Notes: a model not told the origin generated them from the sequence alone. A stretch of 8,300 nucleotides of DNA from Comamonadaceae bacterium (GCA_947457975.1 CANGYC010000091.1:1-8300), one strand, 5' to 3'; positions 1-7,081 are shown, counted from the first letter of the stretch. A program made the numbers and translations.

Positions 1-272
1 CCAACGCCTTTGCCTATGTGCGGCCGCACGACCTGGAGGTGGAGCGCTACACCCCGGGCGCGACGGGCATCGTGGCCGAGTTGCAGCGCGCCATCGTGGT
101 GGGGCCCATTGCCCGCCTCGAACTATGGCCCGAGAACCCCAGCCAGCCCGATGGGCACGACCCGCTCATCGAAGCCCAGATGGCGGCCGAGCGCTTTCAC
201 GCGCTGGGCCTGAAGGAAGGGGACAAACTAGTGGTCTCGCCGCGCAAGGCGCGCGTTTTCCTGCAAAACTGA
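1..272 (+). CDS. cysA: Sulfate/thiosulfate ABC transporter ATP-binding protein, C-terminal fragment
   Basis: This is the last 89 codons of a gene that begins before the window. The reading frame starts at base 3 and ends with TGA at 270-272. The visible protein begins NAFAYVRPHDLEVERY. The 'YVRPHDLEV' segment is characteristic of the C-terminal, TOBE-like regulatory domain of CysA, the cytoplasmic ATPase that powers the CysTWA sulfate/thiosulfate importer. The end of the protein (LKEGDKLVVSPRKARVFLQN) also fits the final beta strands of that domain. The Walker and signature motifs would lie upstream, outside the window. The gene converges on infA, with a REP-like repeat pair in the gap. Another CysA-like ABC ATPase (for example for molybdate) is possible, but the RPHDLE motif favours sulfate. 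Confidence 0.88.
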   Translation, partial: NAFAYVRPHDLEVERYTPGATGIVAELQRAIVVGPIARLELWPENPSQPDGHDPLIEAQMAAERFHALGLKEGDKLVVSPRKARVFLQN

Positions 273-284
273 GCGACTGCGCGC

Positions 285-372
285 CTGGCCCCGTAGGAGC
301 CGAGTCTCCTCGGCGATATTCTGCAAGAACCGACCATCGCCCAGGGGACTGGGCTCCTACAACAGGGGCCAG
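285..372. repeat. Inverted pair of REP-like palindromic repeats (BIME-like)
   Basis: Two 25-bp units face each other across an 18-bp spacer, at 293-317 (+ orientation) and 336-360 (- orientation). Read in the same direction both start GTAGGAGCC and end GGCGAT, and they match at 22 of 25 positions. Each unit contains its own 6-bp stem with a 4-nt loop: GCCGAG/CTCGGC in the first and GCCCAG/CTGGGC in the second. Two of the three differences are a compensated G-C to C-G swap within the stem; the third lies in the loop. Imperfectly spaced outer arms CTGGCCCC (285-292) and GGGGCCAG (365-372) extend the symmetry. A GTAG foot followed by a hairpin is the known architecture of REP sequences mobilised by RAYT transposases, and placement between convergent genes is typical. 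The folded transcript could also act as a 3' end or mRNA-stabilising structure for cysA or infA (inference). Confidence 0.8.
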
Positions 373-409
373 AACGACTGCCCACTGGCGGGGCAAGCGG
401 ATTGACGAA

Positions 410-664
410 TCAGCGCGGGGCGCGCGGCGGCGGCGGTGTGCGGCCGGCGATGTGGCGGAAGGTGATGCGGCCCTTGCTCAGGTCGTAGGGCGAGAGTTCC
501 AGCGACACCTGGTCACCGGCTAGGATGCGGATGTGGTTCTTTCGCATCTTGCCGGAGGTGTAGGCAATGAGCTTGTGACCGTTGTCGAGGGTCACGCGAA
601 AGCGGGAGTCGGGAAGAACCTCTTCCACCAGACCGTGCATTTCGATCAGTTCTTCCTTGGCCAT
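410..664 (-). CDS. infA: Translation initiation factor IF-1, extended form
   Basis: This 84-residue protein is a full IF-1, the small OB-fold (S1-like) factor that binds the 30S A site during initiation. Residues 1-71 follow the family closely, with [11 protein letters not shown] at the start, then '[14 protein letters not shown]', '[15 protein letters not shown]' and '[13 protein letters not shown]'. The family is usually about 72 residues; here a tail [10 protein letters not shown] follows, partly encoded by four CCG codons (CGG repeat at 425-436 on the + strand). Betaproteobacteria commonly carry a second, slightly longer IF-1 gene away from the ribosomal protein cluster, and this copy, next to cysA and a catabolic operon, fits that. 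The start ATG is supported by the universal N-terminus. The ribosome binding site is weak (AGAGAAAG just upstream). It is transcribed towards the REP pair. Confidence 0.95.
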   Translation of the reverse strand: MAKEELIEMHGLVEEVLPDSRFRVTLDNGHKLIAYTSGKMRKNHIRILAGDQVSLELSPYDLSKGRITFRHIAGRTPPPPRAPR

Positions 665-779
665 ATCTTTCTCTGCTTTTTCCTCAGGACGATCAGCCAG
701 CCCCCAGGGTGCTTGGGACGCCCGGGAGGTTGAAAGAAGGTTTCACCGGGCGCAGACCGCAGGAGAGGCAAAAAAAGCA

Positions 780-785
780 ATTGTA
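780..785 (-). promoter_or_regulatory. Candidate -10 element for infA
   Basis: Read on the - strand this is TACAAT, close to the sigma-70 consensus TATAAT, about 115 bp before the infA start and in the only gap upstream of that gene. No good -35 hexamer is seen at the usual distance. A run of seven T (- strand, 770-776) follows just downstream. The call rests on the hexamer and its position only. Confidence 0.35.
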
Positions 786-794
786 GAGCCAGCC

Positions 795-834
795 CGGCCT
801 GGCCGACCCTCCCTATCTTGGACGGCCAGGGCCG
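795..834 (-). terminator. Bulged hairpin downstream of the Bug gene, possible operon terminator
   Basis: The arms CGGCCTGGCCG (795-805) and CGGCCAGGGCCG (823-834) pair over 11 bp with one bulged base and a 17-nt loop. The structure begins 13 bases after the stop codon of the last operon gene. It lacks an immediate T tract: the nearest T run on the transcribed strand (770-776) is about 18 nt beyond the stem, and a candidate infA -10 lies between. It could end the catabolic operon or slow decay of its mRNA, but it is not a textbook intrinsic terminator. Confidence 0.35.
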
Positions 835-847
835 CTGAAAAGTAGGC

Positions 848-1819
848 TTACTCGGGCTTGAAGCCCGCACCCTTGAGCAACTCGGCGCTCTCGGCGATGT
901 AGCCGACCATGTACTTGCGGAAATCCTCGACGCCTTCGGTCACTGGATCGACGCCGATGGCCTCGAAGGCGCCGGCCTTGGTCAGCTGGCTGACCGCCTC
1001 ATTGACAGCCTTGTTGAGGAACTGCACACGCTCGGGCGGCGTGGCCTTGGGCGCCCAGATGCCGTACCAGGAGTCGGCCACTAAGCGCGGGTAGCCGCTT
1101 TCCACCGCCGTGGGCACCTGCGGCATGACGGGGCTGCGCTTGGCAGAGGTCACCATGATGGGTTTGACCTTGCCCGACTTGGCCATGGCTTGCAGGGCAA
1201 TGATGGCGTCGATCTGAATCTGCACATGGCCACCAGCCACGTCGGTGAGCGCAGGTGCCGTGCCCTTGTACACCGCCGTGGTCAGCTCGGTCAGCCCACC
1301 TTGCTTGGCGAACATCAGGGTGCCCAGGTGGCTGGCGGCGCCCAGCGCCGGCAGGGCGGCGGTCCACTTGTCCGGGCTTTGCTTGGCTGCGGCAATCACT
1401 TCAGAGAGCTTGTTGGGGGCGAGGTTGGGCGAGATCACCATCATCAGCGTCGCAGCGCCCACGCGCGCCACGGGGGCGAAATCGGCTACCGGGTCGTAGG
1501 GGGGCGCCGCCATCACCTGACGCACCAGCGCATGCGTGGAGGCCGAGAACAGGATGGTCTGGCCATCAGGGGCCGCCGTCTGCACGACCTTGCCGCCCAC
1601 CGAGCCATTGGCGCCGGGCCGGTTTTCCACCAACACGGACACATTCAAGTTGGTGCCCAGTTGCCTGGCCACGAGGCGGGCCGCACTGTCCACGCCGCCG
1701 CCGGGCGCGAAAGGCACCACCATGCGGATAGGGCCGTCGGGGAACTTGCCTTGCGCCTGGACGCCGCCAGCCAATGCAAAGAAGGCCATCGTGAGGGCCC
1801 TGCGGGTGAAGCGATTCAT
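848..1819 (-). CDS. Bug-family (TctC-like) periplasmic solute-binding protein
   Basis: This 323-residue protein has the usual length of the Bug/TctC family of tripartite tricarboxylate transporter binding proteins. It starts with a signal peptide (MNRFTRRALTMAFFALAGG), likely cleaved after VQA at residue 22. It then shows the family hallmarks: 'IRMVVPFAPGGGVD' at residues 31-44 and 'ENRPGANGSVGG' at 65-76, both known to line the carboxylate-binding cleft. Near the C-terminus, 'WYGIWAPKATPPERVQFLN' is also typical. A strong ribosome binding site (AAGGAGAC, 1825-1832) precedes the ATG. The gene lies 29 bases after the small gene upstream and is the last of the five-gene operon. No TctA/TctB membrane genes are present in the window, which is common for Bug proteins in Burkholderiales. 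The ligand is unknown; the context suggests the substrate or an analogue of the HyuAB enzyme. Confidence 0.93.
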   Translation of the reverse strand: MNRFTRRALTMAFFALAGGVQAQGKFPDGPIRMVVPFAPGGGVDSAARLVARQLGTNLNVSVLVENRPGANGSVGGKVVQTAAPDGQTILFSASTHALVRQVMAAPPYDPVADFAPVARVGAATLMMVISPNLAPNKLSEVIAAAKQSPDKWTAALPALGAASHLGTLMFAKQGGLTELTTAVYKGTAPALTDVAGGHVQIQIDAIIALQAMAKSGKVKPIMVTSAKRSPVMPQVPTAVESGYPRLVADSWYGIWAPKATPPERVQFLNKAVNEAVSQLTKAGAFEAIGVDPVTEGVEDFRKYMVGYIAESAELLKGAGFKPE

Positions 1820-1848
1820 CGTGTGTCTCCTTGGTGGTTGAAATGTAC

Positions 1849-2256
1849 TCAGGAACGGTAAGCCTTGCGCCAGGCACTGGAACCGCCCAGCAAGGGGGCC
1901 TCCGGTGCCGGGCCGTGAAGCTTGGCATAGGACTCAATCGTCTTGCTCATGCGCGCCAGCAGCCAGTCGGCCACCTCGTCCTCGGCCTGGCCTGCTTCCA
2001 GGCGGGCCAGGATGGCGCGAATGGCGCGTTCTTGCTCGGCCATCGGTCCGGGTGCGAGCAGGAAGTCGACCACGCGGGCCTGGCCCAGACGCTCGCTCTC
2101 GGCCCACAGGTAGTCGGCGATGTCACGCTCGAAATCTTCCAGCGTGACGCTGATGCCGCTCATGCCGCAGGAACACCCCAGCGCAATGTGCTGTGCCGAC
2201 AGCCTGTGCCACAGCTCAGCCAGGCGGGCGGCCTGTTCCTGGTGGGGCGTGGTCAC
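1849..2256 (-). CDS. Small uncharacterised protein following hyuB, possible accessory subunit
   Basis: I do not recognise a named family. From a GTG at 2256 the protein has 135 residues and begins (M)TTPHQEQAARLAELWHRL. It has a GCSCG motif at residues 27-31, then an acidic, helix-rich stretch ('LEDFERDIADYLWAESERLG' at 39-58 and 'EQERAIRAILARLEAGQAEDEVADWLL' region at 74-100). There is no signal peptide or membrane segment, so it is probably cytoplasmic. The next GTG upstream (2262) would add two residues. An ATG at 2334 would overlap hyuB by about 70 bases and add an arginine- and proline-rich stretch that looks like antisense or out-of-frame sequence, so I reject it. The gene begins right after the hyuB stop (2264), which implies translational coupling. 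Acetone carboxylase operons have a small third subunit in the same position, but its zinc-binding cysteine pairs are not seen here. Confidence 0.7.
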   Translation of the reverse strand: MTTPHQEQAARLAELWHRLSAQHIALGCSCGMSGISVTLEDFERDIADYLWAESERLGQARVVDFLLAPGPMAEQERAIRAILARLEAGQAEDEVADWLLARMSKTIESYAKLHGPAPEAPLLGGSSAWRKAYRS

Positions 2257-2263
2257 CAGCACC

Positions 2264-4018
2264 TCAGGCTTTCTGGCGCAGGGCCGCGGTTTCGGCCGCA
2301 CGGACCTGGCCCTGCGCATCGAGCACCACGCCATAGAGCTGCTCGGCGGCCTCGCGGCTCACATAGCCCTCGCGCACGTCCTCGGCCACCTTGGCCGCCT
2401 CGCGCTTGAAGGGGTGGCCAAAGCCACCGCCGCCGCCCGAGAGCATCTTGTAAGCGTCGCCGCGCTCCAGGCGCACATTGAAAATCTTGGCATTGGGCAG
2501 GTCTTCCTTCCACTGGCCTTTGTGGCGGATGGCAATGCCGTTGCCCGCCGCCTCGCCGCCACCTTCCAGGCCCCAGGGCTTGCAGTGCATGCGGTCGATG
2601 CGGGTGGTCACCGAGAAGGGCGACAGGGCCTGCACCACCATCTCGGCGCCCAGGCCGCCGCGGAACTCGCCGGCACCGGCACTGTCCGGGCGGATGCGGT
2701 AGCTCTCTACCAGCACCGGGTACTTGGCTTCGAGCTGCTCGGTAGGGCTGTTGTGGGTGTCGCCGTCGTTGATGCACACCGTCACCGACACGCCGTCCTC
2801 GCGGCTCTTGGCACCCCAGCCGCCGCCCAAGGGGCCAATGCCCACGATGAACAGGCGCCCGTCCTCCGGCGAGATGCCGTGGATATTGGGAAACACCAAA
2901 TCGGCATGGTGGCCCGCGATCGCGCGATCGGGAATGGCCGGGGCCAGCGCCTTGAAGATGGTGTCGATCACCGTCATGGGGAAGGTCATCCACACGCGCA
3001 TGGGGTAGGGCCGCTCGGCGCTGATCACGGTACCCATGGGCATGATCACCTTCAGCGGCCGAAAGCTGCCGTCATTGACCGGGTAGTCGGTGGGCGTGGT
3101 CAGGCATTTGTAGGCCACCTGCGCGCAGGCGATGCCGGTGGTGAAGCCCGAGTTGTAGAAACCCTTGACCTGGCGGCTCACGTCGGAGAGGTCGATCTCC
3201 ATCTCGTCGCCCTTGACGGTCACCTTCACGCGGATCGGGATGCGCTTGCCCACCTCCAGGCCGTCGTCGTCCATGAAGGACTCGGCCTCGTACACACCGT
3301 CGGGAATCGACAGGGTGTTTTGCCGCGCCAGGATCTCCGAGGCGTTCATGATCTCGCGGATGGCGGCCTGCACCGCGTCGTTGCCATAGCGCTGCACCAG
3401 CTCCAGAAAGCGCCGCTCGCCGGTGGTGATGGCGGTGATCTGCGCGCGCAGGTCACCCAGGGCCCGCTCGGGCAGGCGCACGTTCATGGCAATGATGTCA
3501 ATCAGGTCCTGGTTCACCACGCCGGCCTTCTGGTACTTGACGATGGGCACCTGGATGCCCTCGGAGAAGATGTCGGTGGTGATCTGGCCGAGGCTGCCGC
3601 CTACGTCCAGCCAGTGCGCCATGCAGCAGGTAAAGCCAATGAGCTCGCCCTCGTGGAACACCGGCATGGTGAAGGTGAAGTGGTTCAGGTGGCTGCCCGT
3701 GGTGTAGGCGTCGTTGGTGACCAGGATGTCGCCCGGCTGGATGTTCTCGTAGCCAAAGTGCCGGATCTTGGCTTTCACCGTCTCGGACATGCCCCGGATG
3801 AACATGGGCAGGCCCAGGCCGATGGAGACCGTCTCACCTTCCTTGGTGAACAGGCCTACGGTGAAATCCAGCGCCTCATAAATGATGAGGTTGTAGGCCG
3901 TGCGCATGAGGTTGGTCTTCATTTCCTCGGTCACGGCAAACAGGCCGTTGCGGATGATCTCGACGATGACGGGGTCGACCGTCTGCGTCTGCAGCTGGGG
4001 GGTGGTGACGGTGTTCAT
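2264..4018 (-). CDS. hyuB: Hydantoinase B/oxoprolinase family subunit (HyuB-like)
   Basis: This 584-residue protein matches the HyuB family over its full length. The N-terminus has 'VDPVIVEIIRNGLFAVTEEM' (14-33) and 'LMRTAYNLIIYEALDF' (37-52). The conserved 'GDILVTNDAYTTGSHLNHF' (96-114) and 'MAHWLDVGG' (133-141) follow, with acidic and histidine residues thought to serve metal or substrate binding. 'EFRGGLGAEM' and the glycine run GGGGGFG (528-534), followed by 'FKREAAKVAEDVREGYVSREAA', are typical of the C-terminal end. Family members work with a HyuA partner in ATP-dependent hydrolysis of hydantoins, 5-oxoproline or lactams, or in carboxylation of ketones. The length fits stand-alone HyuB subunits rather than fused oxoprolinases or the longer acetone carboxylase subunit. 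Its ATG overlaps the hyuA stop by four bases (ATGA), a sign of coupled translation and fixed stoichiometry. The substrate is not determinable. Confidence 0.94.
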   Translation of the reverse strand: MNTVTTPQLQTQTVDPVIVEIIRNGLFAVTEEMKTNLMRTAYNLIIYEALDFTVGLFTKEGETVSIGLGLPMFIRGMSETVKAKIRHFGYENIQPGDILVTNDAYTTGSHLNHFTFTMPVFHEGELIGFTCCMAHWLDVGGSLGQITTDIFSEGIQVPIVKYQKAGVVNQDLIDIIAMNVRLPERALGDLRAQITAITTGERRFLELVQRYGNDAVQAAIREIMNASEILARQNTLSIPDGVYEAESFMDDDGLEVGKRIPIRVKVTVKGDEMEIDLSDVSRQVKGFYNSGFTTGIACAQVAYKCLTTPTDYPVNDGSFRPLKVIMPMGTVISAERPYPMRVWMTFPMTVIDTIFKALAPAIPDRAIAGHHADLVFPNIHGISPEDGRLFIVGIGPLGGGWGAKSREDGVSVTVCINDGDTHNSPTEQLEAKYPVLVESYRIRPDSAGAGEFRGGLGAEMVVQALSPFSVTTRIDRMHCKPWGLEGGGEAAGNGIAIRHKGQWKEDLPNAKIFNVRLERGDAYKMLSGGGGGFGHPFKREAAKVAEDVREGYVSREAAEQLYGVVLDAQGQVRAAETAALRQKA

Positions 4019-6099
4019 GAGCGGTCGCTCCCAATGGAAATTTGCAGGTTGCCGAAGGGGTCGACCTGGAGGTTGTCGCCCGGCTGAACCACCGTGGTGG
4101 AGGCATGCTCCTCAATCAGCGCCGGACCCTGGATCCGATTGCCGCTTTTGAGCAGCTCGCGCCGGTACACGGGCGTGTCCACATAGCCGCCCGCACTGCG
4201 GAAGTACACCGGCTTGTGCGCGCGCAGGGCAGCGGCCTCGGGCTGCGCGCCACCGGCGGCCACCTCGTTGCGCGGGGGCTTGCGCATGCGGCCCTGCACC
4301 GTCACGCGCAGGCTCACGATATCGGCCGCCTCCTTGGGCGCCGAGGTGCCGTAGCGCACCTTGTGCACCTCATCGAAGTGGTTCTTGATGGCGGCGCGGT
4401 CCCGGCCTTCAAAGAAGGCATGCGGCAGGTCTACCGTCACGGCGTGCTCTTGCCCCACGTAGCGCATGTCGGCGGCCCGCTCGTAAACCAGCTCCTCCGG
4501 GCGGATCTGCGAGGCGCTGATGGCCGCCCTGCCCTCGTCTTCCATCTCCTTGTAGATGGCCTCGATCTCGTCGAAGGACAGGCCCTCCAGGCGGCGGAAC
4601 ACCGAGCGCACGTAGTCGTAGCGCAGGTCGGAGAACAGCATGCCGTAGGCCGAGAAGTAGCCGGGCGCATGTGGAATGAGCACCTGGCGGATGCCAATCT
4701 CGCGGGCAATCGCCGAGGCGTGCAGCGGGCCCGCACCACCGTACACCACCATGGTGAAGCTGCCGGCATCCAAGCCCCGCTCGGTGGTCACGGCCTTGAC
4801 CGCGTGAGACATCTGGGTGACCGCAATGCGCAAAATGCCGTCGGCCGCGCGGGTTGCGTCCAGGCCCAGGGGCGTGGCGACCTTCTCCTCCATGGCCTGG
4901 CGGGCGCGGTCCAGGTACAGCGGCATCTCGCCGCCCAGAAAGTGCTGCTCGTCCAGGCGGCCGAGGATCAGGTTGGCATCGGTCACGGTGGGCTCGGTGC
5001 CGCCGCGGCCGTAGCACACCGGGCCGGGCATGCTGCCAGCCGACTGCGGGCCCACGCGCAGCGACTGACCCAGCTCCACCCGGGCGATCGAGCCGCCGCC
5101 GGTGCCGACCTCGAAGATGTCCATCATCGGGATCTGGATGGGCAGGGCTTTTTCGTAGCCGCCGATCAGCGCGCTGCCCGTGGTCAGGGGCCGGCCCTCG
5201 CTGATGACGCCGGCCTTGGCGGTGGTGCCACCCATGTCAAAGGCAATCGAATCGGGCAGGCCCAGCTGGGCGCAGATGGCTTGCGCACCAATCACGCCAG
5301 CCGCCGGGCCGGATTCGAGCATGCGCACGCAGTCGCGGCGCGCATGCTCCAGCGGGAACAGGCCGCCGGTGGACTGCACGGCATAGAAGTCGCCCTCGAA
5401 GCCCTTTTTCTCCAAGTGCTGCTCCAGCTCGCCCAGGTAGGCCGACACGCGCGGGCCCACATAGGCGTTGGCCACGGCGGTGGAGACGCGCTCGAACTCG
5501 CGGTACTCCTGCGACAGCTCGTGCGAGGCGGTCACAAAAGCGCCGGGCATTTCTTCCTGCAAGATGGCTTTGACGCGGCGCTCGTGGTCCGGGTTGCGGT
5601 AAGAGTGCAGCAGCAGCACGGCCACGGCCTCGATCTGCTGCTCGCGCAGCTGGCGGGCCAGCACGCGCACGGCCGCTTCGTCCAGCGGCTTGTGAAGAGA
5701 GCCATCGGCGCGCAGGCGCTCGCTCACCTCGTGGCGCAGCGAGCGCGGCACCAGGGGCACGTGCTTAGAGAAGAACAGGTTGTAGGCATCGGGGCGGTTG
5801 ACGCGGCCAATCTCGTAGATGTCGCGAAAGCCCTCGGTGATCAGCAGCGCGGTCTTGGCGCCATTGCGCTCGAGCAGGGTGTTGATGGCGATCGTCGAGC
5901 CGTGCAGGAACAGGTAGCCGTTCGTGAGGTCCACTCCGGCGCTGTCCAGGGTGTTCTGGATGCCGTCGTGCAAGTGGCCGTGGGTGGACAGGGCCTTGCC
6001 GAAGGCGATCTCGCCGGTGGCCTCGTCGAAGGAGGCCATGTCGGTGAAGGTGCCGCCAATATCGACGGCGATGCGCATGGATTTTTTGGAGTCAGACAT
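4015..6099 (-). CDS. hyuA: Hydantoinase A/oxoprolinase family ATP-binding subunit (HyuA-like)
   Basis: The 694-residue protein has the two-part actin-like ATPase fold of HyuA. The N-terminal domain starts 'MRIAVDIGGTFTDMASFD', with phosphate-binding DIGGTFTD at residues 13-20, and 'HGSTIAINTLLER' at 66-78. The central domain has 'ESGPAAGVIGA' (262-272), the second phosphate loop 'FDMGGTTAK' (287-295), 'GTGGGSIA' (332-339) and 'YGGAGPLH' (453-460). A C-terminal beta-rich domain ends with 'GPALIEEHASTTVVQPGD'. In the family, this subunit phosphorylates or activates the substrate for the HyuB partner. A good ribosome binding site (GAAGGAAA, 6106-6113) overlaps the stop of the upstream FAH gene, and supports the ATG at 6099. 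A second ATG at codon 8 directly before the conserved domain is an alternative start. No broken motif was seen. Confidence 0.95.
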   Translation of the reverse strand: MSDSKKSMRIAVDIGGTFTDMASFDEATGEIAFGKALSTHGHLHDGIQNTLDSAGVDLTNGYLFLHGSTIAINTLLERNGAKTALLITEGFRDIYEIGRVNRPDAYNLFFSKHVPLVPRSLRHEVSERLRADGSLHKPLDEAAVRVLARQLREQQIEAVAVLLLHSYRNPDHERRVKAILQEEMPGAFVTASHELSQEYREFERVSTAVANAYVGPRVSAYLGELEQHLEKKGFEGDFYAVQSTGGLFPLEHARRDCVRMLESGPAAGVIGAQAICAQLGLPDSIAFDMGGTTAKAGVISEGRPLTTGSALIGGYEKALPIQIPMMDIFEVGTGGGSIARVELGQSLRVGPQSAGSMPGPVCYGRGGTEPTVTDANLILGRLDEQHFLGGEMPLYLDRARQAMEEKVATPLGLDATRAADGILRIAVTQMSHAVKAVTTERGLDAGSFTMVVYGGAGPLHASAIAREIGIRQVLIPHAPGYFSAYGMLFSDLRYDYVRSVFRRLEGLSFDEIEAIYKEMEDEGRAAISASQIRPEELVYERAADMRYVGQEHAVTVDLPHAFFEGRDRAAIKNHFDEVHKVRYGTSAPKEAADIVSLRVTVQGRMRKPPRNEVAAGGAQPEAAALRAHKPVYFRSAGGYVDTPVYRRELLKSGNRIQGPALIEEHASTTVVQPGDNLQVDPFGNLQISIGSDRS

Positions 6100-6111
6100 T
6101 CAAGGTTTCCT

Positions 6112-6966
6112 TCAAGCGGCGTCGCTCACCACGTTGCGCAGCGTGCCCAGGCCCGTGATCTCGACTTCGATCACGTCCCCGGCCTTCATGTAGACGGGCG
6201 GCTCGCGCTTGTCGCCCACGCCGCCGGGGGTGCCGGTGGCGATCACGTCGCCCGGCGAGAGCGAGGTGAAGCCCGAGAGGTACTCGATGATCACGGGCAG
6301 CGTGAAGATCAGGTCGGTCACGCTGGCGTGCTGCATCACCTGGCCATTCAAGCGCGACTCCAGCGTGAGCGCGTTCACGTCGGGGATGGCCTCGCGCGTG
6401 GCCATGAAGGGGCCGAAGGGGCCGGTGGCCGGAAAGTTCTTGCCCGGCGTCCACTGGTGCGTGTGGCGCTGCCAGTCGCGGGCCGAGCCATCGTTGAAGC
6501 AGGCATAGCCGGCGATGTGCTTGAAGGCGTCGGCCTGCGATATGCAGCGACCACCCTGGCCAATGATGACGGCCAGCTCGCCTTCAAAGTCAAAGCGCTG
6601 GGTGCTGGCCGGCTTGGGCAGGGGCGCGCCGTGGGCCGTGAGGCTGTCGGCAAAGCGGGTGAAGATGGCCGGGTAGTCACTGTCTGCGCGCTTCATCTCG
6701 GCCACATGGCTCTTGTAGTTCAGGCCCACGCAGAACACCTTGCCCGGGTTGGGAATGACCGGCAGCAGCCGGCAGTCGGCAGACTGGCGCAGGGCGCCCT
6801 GGGCCTGTGCGGCTTGGGCCAGGGCCTCCAGCTGGCCGGCGGCGATCACGGCCTTGAGGTCGGGCAAGCGGGCCTGGAACTCGGCCGGCGCCTGCCACCA
6901 GGCGCTCTCATCCTTCCACAGGCCGTAGCTGGCCTGGCCCTGGTGCTCAAAACTCACGAAACGCAT
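6112..6966 (-). CDS. Fumarylacetoacetate hydrolase (FAH) family protein
   Basis: This 284-residue protein has the two-part layout of bacterial FAH-family enzymes: a small N-terminal domain (about 1-70), then the catalytic fold starting 'VIPNPGKVFCVGLNYKSHVAEM' (70-91). The metal-binding acidic residues are visible as E128 and E130 in 'FDFEGELAVIIG' and D159 in 'FNDGSARDWQ'. Also present are 'GKNFPATGPFGP' (175-186) and the conserved GTPGGVG loop (245-251). Family members are cytoplasmic, Mg2+-dependent hydrolases or decarboxylases acting on acylpyruvates, ureidoglycolate-like compounds, 2-oxo-4-pentenoates or sugar-acid derivatives. The usual NDVSARD motif has glycine in place of valine, a minor change. 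It is the first gene of the operon, with a good ribosome binding site (AAGGAAG) before the ATG, and is divergent from the LysR gene. The exact reaction cannot be assigned from sequence alone. Confidence 0.92.
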   Translation of the reverse strand: MRFVSFEHQGQASYGLWKDESAWWQAPAEFQARLPDLKAVIAAGQLEALAQAAQAQGALRQSADCRLLPVIPNPGKVFCVGLNYKSHVAEMKRADSDYPAIFTRFADSLTAHGAPLPKPASTQRFDFEGELAVIIGQGGRCISQADAFKHIAGYACFNDGSARDWQRHTHQWTPGKNFPATGPFGPFMATREAIPDVNALTLESRLNGQVMQHASVTDLIFTLPVIIEYLSGFTSLSPGDVIATGTPGGVGDKREPPVYMKAGDVIEVEITGLGTLRNVVSDAA

Positions 6967-7081
6967 CGGTCTTCCTTCTTGCGGGGGTCATTGGGGCGGA
7001 ACTTTAATGAGCCGCAAGGCATCCGCCTAGAATGCGATCAGACATTTCAGACATGCCTGAAAAGGCATAACAGATCAGCCC
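6967..7081. promoter_or_regulatory. Divergent promoter region between FAH operon and LysR gene
   Basis: This 115-bp gap is the only non-coding DNA upstream of both the five-gene operon (- strand) and the LysR gene (+ strand). It is clearly less G+C-rich than its surroundings and must hold both promoters. No convincing -35/-10 pair was found on either strand; a weak CATAAC (7066-7071) could serve the LysR gene. That gene has no clear ribosome binding site. The palindromes at 7045-7068 are listed separately. Confidence 0.6.
7045..7068. promoter_or_regulatory. Two overlapping palindromes, candidate LysR-type operator
   Basis: The first palindrome, TTTCAGACATGCCTGAAA (7045-7062), is symmetric except for one central pair. 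The second, ATGCCTGAAAAGGCAT (7053-7068), is a perfect 6-bp inverted repeat around GAAA. They share bases 7053-7062. A direct repeat TCAGACAT (7038-7045 and 7047-7054) overlaps the first. LysR-type regulators usually bind dyads (T-N11-A type) between the divergent genes; here the best symmetric T/A spacing is one base longer, so it does not fit the classical form exactly. Position immediately before the LysR start suggests autoregulation as well as operon control (inference). Confidence 0.55.

Noticed and set aside
2257..2334. Upstream extension of the small gene after hyuB to an ATG at 2334.
   Set aside because: It would overlap hyuB by about 70 bases, and the added residues are arginine- and proline-rich with no sign of a real N-terminus; the GTG codons at 2256 or 2262 fit the coupled gene order better.
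2120..4087. A + strand open frame of 655 codons opposite hyuB.
   Set aside because: Same reason: a mirror of the hyuB codon pattern, with low-complexity His/Ala/Gly composition and no recognisable domain.
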